Shown here one piece after another: positions 1 through 5,596 of a DNA stretch of 9,112 nucleotides. Positions within the stretch are counted from its first letter, which is position 1. Each line of letters starts with the position of its first letter. Source of the stretch: an uncultured Clostridia bacterium. GTDB lineage: Bacteria > Bacillota > Clostridia > Christensenellales > Aristaeellaceae. The notes under the pieces are model-generated. The model was not told the origin of the DNA and searched no databases. It saw only the letters and a program-made list of their open reading frames with translations. The stretch spans positions 1 through 9,112 of the forward strand of contig CANQGC010000106.1 in NCBI GenBank assembly GCA_947600345.1, in the 5' to 3' direction. The translations under genes were made by a program, and so were the position numbers.

Positions 1-579
1 GGGCTGGCGGTGGTGATGCCCGACGGCGCGCTGAGCTGCTACGAGAACATGGCACACGGCCCGCGCTACCGGGACTACGTGGCGGACGAGCTTCCGCGAG
101 TGATGCGCGAGACCTTCCCGCTGAGCGCGAAGCGGGAGCGCAACTTCATCGCGGGCTGCTCGATGGGCGGCTTCGGCGCGCTGAAGCTGGGCTTCGCGGA
201 GCCGGAGAAGTGGAGCGCCATCGGCATACTCTCCGCCGCGCACATGGAGTACCGGCCGGATAGCCCGAGGGTGCAGTCGGCGCTGTACCGGGTCTACGGC
301 GGGGACATCGACGGCTGCGACGCGCGCATCGTGCGCGACGTAAAGCGCGACAACGCCGAAGGGCCGGAGCTGCGCGTGTGGCACGCCTGGGGAGACGCCG
401 ACCGGCTGCGCACGAACGCGCTGAAGTCGCGCGCCTTCTTCGAGTCGCTGCCCGAGGGCCATATCCACTACGAATGCGAAGAGATGCCCGGCAGCCACGA
501 CTGGGCGCTGTGGGACGCGATGATCGCAAGATTCATCGAATGGCTAAACCTCCCCAGGCCGGAGAAAAAGCTGTTCTAG
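1..579 (+). CDS. Esterase, tributyrin-esterase (EstA)-like alpha/beta hydrolase, 3' part only
   Basis: The reading frame is open from the first base, so the gene begins upstream; 192 codons are present. It resembles the putative esterase family (PF00756, which includes tributyrin esterase EstA and S-formylglutathione hydrolase), whose members hydrolyse short-chain acyl or sugar acetyl esters and are usually about 250-270 aa. The N-terminal quarter is therefore probably missing. Visible landmarks are VVMPDG at the window start, the nucleophile elbow GCSMGG (Ser codon 160-162; many relatives have GLSMGG), a likely acidic residue in WGDAD (Asp codon 394-396), and the likely catalytic His in GSHDW (codon 496-498). 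No signal peptide can be judged. The stop is followed within 20 nt by structured repeat copy 1, so that repeat would lie in the 3' untranslated region of this transcript. The true substrate is unknown. Confidence 0.85.
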   Translation, partial: GLAVVMPDGALSCYENMAHGPRYRDYVADELPRVMRETFPLSAKRERNFIAGCSMGGFGALKLGFAEPEKWSAIGILSAAHMEYRPDSPRVQSALYRVYGGDIDGCDARIVRDVKRDNAEGPELRVWHAWGDADRLRTNALKSRAFFESLPEGHIHYECEEMPGSHDWALWDAMIARFIEWLNLPRPEKKLF

Positions 580-598
580 CGAAAGCCCCCGCACAAAA

Positions 599-807
599 GC
601 GCGGCAGCAGAAGGGAGAATCCAAGGAACCTCAGGTTCCTTGGCAGGTCTGGGCAGCGCCCAGCGTAGCCCCAGAGGCTGCGCCAAGCAAGCGGTTGCGG
701 TTTGAGGTACAGGGCATCGCTCTCAAGCGGCCCGCGGTCTTGAACAAAAGCAATGGCTACTCGCACCAACGCCTCACCGTAACCATACCGCGGGCCGCCG
801 CGGCGCG
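599..807 (+). repeat. Structured intergenic repeat, copy 1
   Basis: This shares an element with 8861-9069 in the same orientation. The first 56 nt (599-654) and last 25 nt (783-807) are identical; the middle is diverged but structurally similar. Stems visible in order: 10 bp with a TCA loop (621-643); CTGGGC/GCCCAG with an AGC loop (649-663); CGTAGCC/GGCTGCG with a CCAGA loop (664-682); GCAA/TTGC with a GCGG loop (687-698); and a 12-bp stem GCGGCCCGCGGT/ACCGCGGGCCGC (727-738 with 787-798) around a 48-nt insert. It begins 20 nt after the esterase stop. Protein coding is not supported on either strand. It could be a structured RNA in the 3' UTR or a dispersed palindromic mobile element; I do not recognise the family. 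Confidence 0.85.
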
Positions 808-817
808 CCTTTTATGA

Positions 818-836
818 GGGGAAGCTTTGCTTCCCC
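818..836 (+). terminator. Hairpin after repeat copy 1, possible terminator
   Basis: An 8-bp perfect stem, GGGGAAGC/GCTTCCCC, with a TTT loop is followed on the + strand by GATTTAAAA. The T-tract is poor. CTTTTAT lies just before the stem, so on the - strand the hairpin is followed by ATAAAAG. It may end esterase transcription or be part of the repeat's variable 3' end. Copy 2 has a different, longer hairpin in the equivalent place. Confidence 0.35.
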
Positions 837-924
837 GATTTAAAAGTAGCCGCCACTAACTCCCTGAAACGCAGCGAATGCTCGCTAACGCTCCGCTAAA
901 TCGAGGTTTGACAAAGGAAACGAA

Positions 925-980
925 CCCCTCCGTTTCGCCGAAGGGCGAGCCAGCTCCCCTTGCAGGGGAGCCGAGAGGGG
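925..980. repeat. Three-stem palindromic (REP-like) element
   Basis: An outer stem CCCCTC/GAGGGG (925-930 with 975-980) encloses two hairpins. One is CGCC-GAAG-GGCG (936-947). The other is GCTCCCC-TTGCA-GGGGAGC (953-971). From memory, short elements of this kind, with a cloverleaf-like fold and a GGGGAGCTGGC core on the other strand, are common between genes in gut Clostridia such as Faecalibacterium and its relatives. No second copy was seen in this window. It does not code for protein and has no T-tract. Confidence 0.6.
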
Positions 981-1040
981 AAAGCTCCAACCCCCGAACA
1001 GCCTCCCCACTTCACCGCCCCCGCATCGCAAACGAAACAA

Positions 1041-1058
1041 GGGAGAGCCTTCGCTCCC
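1041..1058 (-). terminator. Weak candidate terminator for the glycosyltransferase gene
   Basis: Read on the - strand, GGGAGCG and CTCTCCC can pair with one mismatch around a 4-nt loop, followed by TTGTTTCGTTT. It lies about 130 nt after the glycosyltransferase stop. The stem and the T-rich tail are both modest. Apart from this, 981-1187 holds only GC-rich sequence in which I see no gene. Confidence 0.3.
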
Positions 1059-1187
1059 CCCATCAAAGCCGCCGCCACCGACGCTCCCGCCGGGCACAGC
1101 CGCCCAAAGCCTGACATCCTCTCACCATCGCAAGGTTTCTCCTCCGCCTCGCGCGAAGAACCGCATCCCTCGCCGGCAGGAGCAGAA

Positions 1188-2171
1188 TCACTTCCCGCGC
1201 AGCTTGCCGCGCAGCTTGCGCGTGCGGTTGCGCAGCAGGCCGCCCCACAGCATCCGCCGCATCCGCGCCCTCTCCTGCGGCGCCTGGCCGTCGAGCACGC
1301 CGCCCCGCTCCCGCGCGGGGAGGGAAAAGTACTGCTCCGCCGCCATGTTTTCCAGCACGCGCACGCGCCGGCGGAAGGCTTTGCGAAACGCCGGGCCCGC
1401 GTCGGAGAGGCGCTCCCCCTCGAAGCGCTGCAGCGCCCGCGCGCCGGTCAGGTAGCACCACACGCTGAAGCTCAGCTTGCTCGACGTCATGAGGGAACCC
1501 GGATGCACGTGGCGGCCGTAGCACGCCATGTTCCGGTAGCCCGTGCGCGCCTCCAGGCTCATGCACTCCAGCGAGAACACCTCGTCCTCGTGGATGATGC
1601 CGGGACAGAAGCGCAGGCGGTTCTCCTCCAGAAACGCCCGGCGGTACAGCCGCGACCAGACGGAGCACACGAAATCGCCGTTGCCGCACAGAAGCTCGAA
1701 CATGCCCGGGCCGTCCAGCACGTCGGGGTAGTCCCTCTTGCGGGTGTAGAGCCGGTCAAAGCTCCGGTGGCGGGCATGGGTCGCGTCGTCCTCGTAGGAG
1801 ACCTCGGCGTTGAAGAACAGCTCGTCGAGCCGCTGCTCGGATGCCTGGGCGTAGAGCGCCTCGATCACGCCGGGATGGAGCAGCCAGTCGTCGCTGTCCA
1901 CGAAGAGTATGTACTCCCCCGTCGCCGCATCCAGCCCGTCGTTGCGGGCCATGGACGAGCCCCCGTTCTCCCGGTGGAGCACCCGGAGGTTGGCGTTCGC
2001 CGCGGCGTAGCGCGCCAGCACGTCCGGGGAGGAATCCGTGCTGCCGTCGTTGACGCAGATCACCTCGAGCTCGGAGGCGGAGAGCGTCTGCCCCAGTATG
2101 GAATCCAGGCACTTCCCCAGGTACTGCGCGGCGTTGTAAACCGGGATGATCACCGAAACCTTTGGTACCAT
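1188..2171 (-). CDS. Family 2 glycosyltransferase
   Basis: This 327-aa protein starts with a GT2 (GT-A fold) domain at about residues 4-170. VSVIIPVYN (5-13) begins the first strand, NDGSTD (41-46) binds the nucleotide-sugar, ENGGSSMARNDGL (68-80) is typical, and DSDD (92-95) is the metal-binding motif. IIHEDEVF further on fits the acceptor-side HEDxxF pattern of the family. These enzymes transfer a sugar from a nucleotide sugar to surface polysaccharide, teichoic acid or glycolipid; the acceptor cannot be told here. There is no membrane helix, but the C-terminus is strongly basic (RTRKLRGKLRGK), which might help membrane attachment. The ATG at 2171 has GAGGGGGA 9 nt upstream (2181-2188) and its own promoter at 2249-2278. 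No other polysaccharide gene is adjacent, so this is an isolated unit. Confidence 0.9.
   Translation of the reverse strand: MVPKVSVIIPVYNAAQYLGKCLDSILGQTLSASELEVICVNDGSTDSSPDVLARYAAANANLRVLHRENGGSSMARNDGLDAATGEYILFVDSDDWLLHPGVIEALYAQASEQRLDELFFNAEVSYEDDATHARHRSFDRLYTRKRDYPDVLDGPGMFELLCGNGDFVCSVWSRLYRRAFLEENRLRFCPGIIHEDEVFSLECMSLEARTGYRNMACYGRHVHPGSLMTSSKLSFSVWCYLTGARALQRFEGERLSDAGPAFRKAFRRRVRVLENMAAEQYFSLPARERGGVLDGQAPQERARMRRMLWGGLLRNRTRKLRGKLRGK
1196..1219 (-). repeat. 12-nt tandem duplication at the glycosyltransferase C-terminus
   Basis: CGCGCAGCTTGC occurs twice back to back (1196-1207, 1208-1219). On the coding strand it gives the repeated basic peptide KLRG KLRG just before the stop. 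It looks like a small slippage duplication kept in frame. Confidence 0.8.
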
Positions 2172-2248
2172 CGAACCGACTCCCCCTCATCGCATAGAAA
2201 GGCGGCGCTTTCGCGCGCGGCTCCGCCGCGGTGCAAAGCCCGCCATTC

Positions 2249-2278
2249 ATTATACTTTAGCCGGATGGGCCTTGTCAA
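2249..2278 (-). promoter_or_regulatory. Sigma-A promoter of the glycosyltransferase gene
   Basis: On the - strand a perfect TTGACA (2273-2278) and a perfect TATAAT (2249-2254) are separated by 18 nt. This predicts a transcript start near 2242 and a leader of about 70 nt. The leader contains GC-rich hairpins: CGCGGC/GCCGCG with a 3-nt loop (2216-2230), and an alternative GCGC-GAAA-GCGC (2205-2216). Confidence 0.85.
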
Positions 2279-2341
2279 CCTCCCCTCCCCGCGCGAACGG
2301 CGGGAGGCGGAAGCGCCCGCGGCGCATGCCTGCGCCCCTCA

Positions 2342-2396
2342 TAAAAAAACACCAGCGGACAGCCCGCGTCTCGATGCGCGAGAGCTGCCCGTGGTG
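2342..2396 (-). terminator. Rho-independent terminator of the Lrp/AsnC gene
   Basis: On the - strand a long stem forms between 2384-2394 and 2352-2363 (GGGCAGC with GCTGTCC at its heart, one G-T pair). An inner hairpin, TCTCG/CGAGA, caps it, and a run of seven T follows (2343-2349). It begins about 35 nt after the regulator's stop and about 65 nt before the glycosyltransferase -35 box, so it separates the two units. Confidence 0.85.
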
Positions 2397-2431
2397 GAGA
2401 TTCGGATGGGTTCCGGAGCGCCCGCCGAAGC

Positions 2432-2875
2432 TTATTCGCCGCCCTTTTCCTCGTTGGACTTGGTGCTCAGGATGTAATAGGTCTTGACGGCGGCCACGCC
2501 CTCCAGGCCCGCGATGGTGCGGTGCACCTGGCGGAACTCCTCGGTGGATACGGCGTAGATCATTGCGATGTAGTCCAGGTCCCCGGTCAGGATGTAGAAG
2601 GAGACCACGTGGGGATCCCGGGAGATCATGTCCGCCAGCTTGTCGATGTAGCGGGTGTGCTCGATCTTGATGCCGATCATGGCCGTGATGCCGCCCTCGA
2701 TCTTGGCGTTGTCCACGATGGCGGTGTACTGCAAGATCACGCCCTGGCTCTCGAGCCTGCGCATGCGCTCCGTCACGGAGGAGACGGCCAGGCCGACCTC
2801 CTTGGCGATGGCCGAAGCCGAAACGCGCGCGTTCTTCTTCAACATGGAGATAATCTTCAGATCGGTGCTGTCCAT
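2432..2875 (-). CDS. Lrp/AsnC family transcription regulator
   Basis: The 147-aa length is typical of the family. The N-terminal helix-turn-helix spans about residues 5-48 (LKIISMLKKNARVSASAIAK, then SSVTERMRRLESQGVI). The C-terminal RAM domain spans about 65-140 and includes ILTGDLDYIAMI (95-106), the region where effector amino acids bind in relatives. Such proteins form dimers to octamers and control amino-acid metabolism or transport. The frame is open further upstream to 2935, but the ATG at 2875 is the better start. It has GGAGGTG 8 nt upstream (2884-2890), and the promoter at 2907-2935 overlaps any longer version. The gene lies 143 nt after citXG on the same strand, with no convincing terminator between, so read-through is possible. 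Its targets are unknown; AT-rich sequence around its own promoter would suit autoregulation. Confidence 0.93.
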   Translation of the reverse strand: MDSTDLKIISMLKKNARVSASAIAKEVGLAVSSVTERMRRLESQGVILQYTAIVDNAKIEGGITAMIGIKIEHTRYIDKLADMISRDPHVVSFYILTGDLDYIAMIYAVSTEEFRQVHRTIAGLEGVAAVKTYYILSTKSNEEKGGE

Positions 2876-2906
2876 AACTTTAACACCTCCGTCAATTTCC
2901 ATATAT

Positions 2907-2935
2907 AATATACGCCGCACAGGGCTATTTGTCAA
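2907..2935 (-). promoter_or_regulatory. Sigma-A promoter of the Lrp/AsnC gene
   Basis: On the - strand a perfect TTGACA (2930-2935) is followed after 17 nt by TATATT (2907-2912), inside the AT-rich run TATATTATATAT. The transcript should start near 2900, giving a leader of about 25 nt. This rules out the upstream in-frame start codons of the regulator. Confidence 0.85.
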
Positions 2936-3018
2936 GACGATTCCCTAAGTTTTTCGGAGTCTTGCAGATTTTTTTGAATTCGTCAAACTTGCTCACCCGC
3001 CGCGCTTTGGGCGGATGT

Positions 3019-4380
3019 TCACGCGCCGCCCTCCAGAAAGCGCAGAAAGTAGGCGATGGCCAGCAGATCCGCGCAGCCGCCGGGCGACAGGTTTCGCGCG
3101 ATGAACTCCGCGTCCAGCGCCTGCAGCTCCGCCTCCCCCGGGATGCGCCCGCCATCCGTGAGCTTCGCCGCGGCCTCCGCCGCCCAGCGCTGGCCTCCGG
3201 CCCCGCCCCGGGCGTGGAGGTTGGTGTCCCCCACCCGCGCGATCAGCCGCAGAAGCGCATAGCAGCCCGCCCGCTCCAGCGTCGCTCCCCGCGAGAGCGC
3301 CTCCCGCAGCGCGGGCAGCGCGACGTCCGCCACCGACGGCAGCCCGTCCGCCAGCTCGCCCCGGATGCCCCGCAGGCCCAGCTCCCGGTACAGCCGCTGC
3401 CCGGCGGTATCGGCCTCGCCCGAGCGGATGGCGCTCAGGTCGCCCTCCACCGCCTCCGCGCTCATCCTGCTGCACTCGGCGAGGATCGCTTCGGCCTCCG
3501 CGAAGGGGCGCTCCACCGTCCAAAGCCGGCCCGCCGCGGCGCAGGCCGTGCCCAGCGAGAAGATCGCGCCCTTGTGGGTGTTGACGCCCCGCGTGGCGTC
3601 GAACATCTCCCGCTCGGCGCGCAGGCCCTCCCGGCGCAGCCGGCGGAAGGTCTCCGAGGCTTCCTCCCCCGCCGTCTCCTGGCCCAGCGCCACGGCTCGG
3701 CGCAGGTAGGGCAGCAGCGCCGCCGCGCTGTCCACGAAGGTGAATATGTCCATGTCCGCGTGGCTCCCCCGGTTGGCGCGGTCCACCAGCCCCGGCTTGG
3801 GCGTGGCGCAGACCTCGTAGAGCAGCGCCCGCAGCGCCTGGGCGGCGATGCGCTCCGCGTCGCGCGCGGAGAAGTAGTCCCGCAGTATGGCCCGCGTCCT
3901 GGCCTGCAGCTCCGCCACCGAATGGGTCCGCCGCGAGGCGCAGCCCTTGCCGGGCAGGCCGCAGACCAGGCACGGCCTGGGCGGCAGGCCGAACTGCTCC
4001 CGGTCGAGCTTCTCCCCGCTCGGGGAGATCACGTCCAGGTCGAACAGCCGCCCCAGCGCGTCCTCGTCCTCCAATTCCACGCAGATTCGCTTCAGCGCCC
4101 GGGCGTCGCCGCGCACCGCCAGCAGCGCCTCGCAGCCGGCGGGAGCGTTGACTTGCTCCCGATGCGCGACCTCCATCCGCGCGCCCCGCAGCGCCTCCTG
4201 AAGCTGCGCCAGGCCCTCCGCGAAGCCCCGGCGGATGGCCGGGCCGTTCTTCACGGGTCCCGCGATGTTCATGCAGAAGGACACCAGCGGCAGTCCGAAC
4301 TCCGCCAGCAGCTCCCGCTGGCGCTGGGCGCGGGCGTCCCGGGCCATCAGCACCTCGGCAAGTTGCACTTGACGCTCCAT
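3019..4380 (-). CDS. citXG: CitXG fusion: citrate lyase holo-ACP synthase plus triphosphoribosyl-dephospho-CoA synthase
   Basis: This 453-aa two-domain protein has CitX at about residues 1-172: NIAGPVKNGPAIRRGF (38-53), LGRLFDLDVI (109-118), and CLVCGLPGKGC (137-147). CitX transfers the prosthetic group to the acyl carrier subunit CitD of citrate lyase (EC 2.7.7.61). CitG occupies about 175-453: ATPKPGLVDRANRGSHADM (192-210), GVNTHKG (265-271), DTNLHARGG (385-393), and SPGGCADLLA (432-441). CitG makes 2'-(5''-triphosphoribosyl)-3'-dephospho-CoA from ATP and dephospho-CoA (EC 2.4.2.52). The fusion order matches the known CitXG of Haemophilus influenzae. The ATG at 4380 has AGGAGGGG 4 nt upstream, reaching into the citC stop. 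The gap to citC is only 11 nt, so the two are co-transcribed. The malonate decarboxylase pair MdcG/MdcB is a distant alternative, but the neighbouring CitC makes citrate (or citramalate) lyase far more likely. Confidence 0.92.
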   Translation of the reverse strand: MERQVQLAEVLMARDARAQRQRELLAEFGLPLVSFCMNIAGPVKNGPAIRRGFAEGLAQLQEALRGARMEVAHREQVNAPAGCEALLAVRGDARALKRICVELEDEDALGRLFDLDVISPSGEKLDREQFGLPPRPCLVCGLPGKGCASRRTHSVAELQARTRAILRDYFSARDAERIAAQALRALLYEVCATPKPGLVDRANRGSHADMDIFTFVDSAAALLPYLRRAVALGQETAGEEASETFRRLRREGLRAEREMFDATRGVNTHKGAIFSLGTACAAAGRLWTVERPFAEAEAILAECSRMSAEAVEGDLSAIRSGEADTAGQRLYRELGLRGIRGELADGLPSVADVALPALREALSRGATLERAGCYALLRLIARVGDTNLHARGGAGGQRWAAEAAAKLTDGGRIPGEAELQALDAEFIARNLSPGGCADLLAIAYFLRFLEGGA

Positions 4381-4391
4381 GCTGCCCCTCC

Positions 4392-5432
4392 TCAGTAGTG
4401 GACGACGTCCGCACAGCTCCGGATCGCCGCGATCACCGGCGCCGCCTCGCTCGAGCGGAAGTAGTTCCAGGTCGTCTCCGGCACCAGCTCCCGGATCTCG
4501 TCGAGCCTGCCCTGCTGGATGCAGCGCCGCACGGTGCTCGCGCTGACGGGCGCGCCGCCCTCCTCCAGCCGCGGTATGATCTCGCAGCGGATGCCGGCCC
4601 TCGGCAGCTCCTCGGCCATGACACGGTTGTAGATGCCGGTCACCAGGCTCGCCGGCTCCTCGCCCACGCAGCGCGCGGTCGCACCCAGCGCCGCCGCGAT
4701 GGACTTGAACAGCGCCAGATCGAGCTTCGCGTGGCCCCGGATCACGGACTCCTCGTCCTTGAGGAAGTAGCTGGGGAAGGTGGCGGAGCTGATGATGTAG
4801 GGCCCGCTCTCGTGGCAGATCACGTTGGGCAGGTCGGCCACGCCCTCGGTCACGAGCTTCCAGCGCACCCTTGCCGGGATCGGCCCGGCGTCCTCGCTGA
4901 GCACGAACAGGTGCAGCCAGTCGAACTCTGCCGCCGCGCGCTCCACCAGGTAGCGGTGGCCCCGCGTGAACGGGTTGGCGTTCATCACGATGACGGCGCT
5001 CGTCCCCTCCCGGCGGCTCTTCGCCAGTTCCGCGCAGTAGCTCTTAAAGCCGCTCGCCCGGTTCTCCAGGAAGGACAGCACGCCCTCCACCCGGGCGATC
5101 TCGAAGAAGCCGATGTCCCGGAAGAACTTGGCGCTGCCGGGCTTGGTGTAGACGAACAGGTGGAAGCGCCCGCGCCCGGCCTGGTACTCCATCAGGTGGG
5201 TCACGATCTGGTTGAGCAGGCCCTCGCCCTGGCGCGAGCGGTCCACGGCGAAGCAGCGCAGCGTGTTGCCGAAGCAGCTGCCGGTGGCGACGAGCTTGTA
5301 GTCGTCGTCGAATATGCCGCAGCTGTAGTCCAGGTTCGCGTCCCGCTGGATGCCCTCGCGCTCGAGCAGCGCCTCCATCTGGGCCCAGGCGCGGGAATCC
5401 CGCGGAGAGATCGAAGTCAGCGTGTCGCCCAT
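4392..5432 (-). CDS. citC: [Citrate (pro-3S)-lyase] ligase, CitC
   Basis: The 346-aa protein activates citrate lyase by acetylating the thiol of the prosthetic group on CitD with acetate and ATP (EC 6.2.1.22). An N-terminal GNAT-like domain (about 1-135) contains GSCFGNTLRCFAVD (51-64) and RSRQGEGL (65-72). The C-terminal nucleotidyltransferase domain (about 143-346) has NANPFTRGHRYLVE (151-164), with the GH signature at 158-159, then SSATFPSYFLKD (215-226) and VSASTVR (296-302), the nucleotide-binding end motif. The ATG at 5432 is preferred because GGGGGTGA lies 5 nt upstream. An ATG at 5447 has AGGAG only 1 nt away, and longer versions up to 5573 add basic, low-complexity sequence and would cross the divergent promoter region. 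No strong promoter is visible; TATCAT near 5450 is a weak -10 candidate. It is the first gene of the citC-citXG unit. Confidence 0.93.
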   Translation of the reverse strand: MGDTLTSISPRDSRAWAQMEALLEREGIQRDANLDYSCGIFDDDYKLVATGSCFGNTLRCFAVDRSRQGEGLLNQIVTHLMEYQAGRGRFHLFVYTKPGSAKFFRDIGFFEIARVEGVLSFLENRASGFKSYCAELAKSRREGTSAVIVMNANPFTRGHRYLVERAAAEFDWLHLFVLSEDAGPIPARVRWKLVTEGVADLPNVICHESGPYIISSATFPSYFLKDEESVIRGHAKLDLALFKSIAAALGATARCVGEEPASLVTGIYNRVMAEELPRAGIRCEIIPRLEEGGAPVSASTVRRCIQQGRLDEIRELVPETTWNYFRSSEAAPVIAAIRSCADVVHY

Positions 5433-5532
5433 GAATATCACCCCCATGCTCCTATGATACCATAAACTTCGCGCGCGCGCCAGTCCCCTTCCCCCTCTCC
5501 GGCAAAAGCCGCGCCCCCGGCGGAACTTTCTC

Positions 5533-5561
5533 TCGACAAAGCGCGTCCAAGCCGGTATAAT
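5533..5561 (+). promoter_or_regulatory. Sigma-A promoter of the three-gene membrane operon
   Basis: TCGACA (5533-5538, one mismatch to TTGACA) is followed after 17 nt by a perfect TATAAT (5556-5561). It lies in the 164-nt gap between the divergent citC and permease genes and predicts a start near 5568, giving a leader of about 30 nt. AGGGAGG (5582-5588) then precedes the GTG start. Confidence 0.8.
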
Positions 5562-5596
5562 GGAGGCGTACACTTTCGCGAAGGGAGGCTCCGACC

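Noticed and set aside
960..2477. 505-codon open frame on the + strand across the glycosyltransferase gene
   Set aside because: It is antisense to a clear GT2 gene. The translation is Ala/Arg/His/Pro-rich with no domain pattern, as expected when a GC-rich gene is read in its shadow frame.
2876..2935. Longer N-terminus for the Lrp/AsnC protein
   Set aside because: It would start inside the TTGACA box and cross the promoter; the ATG at 2875 has a strong ribosome site and gives the normal family length.
2936..3018. Terminator between citXG and the Lrp/AsnC gene
   Set aside because: Only a 5-bp GC hairpin (CCGCC/GGCGG) with no T-tract after it on the - strand is visible, which is too weak to call.
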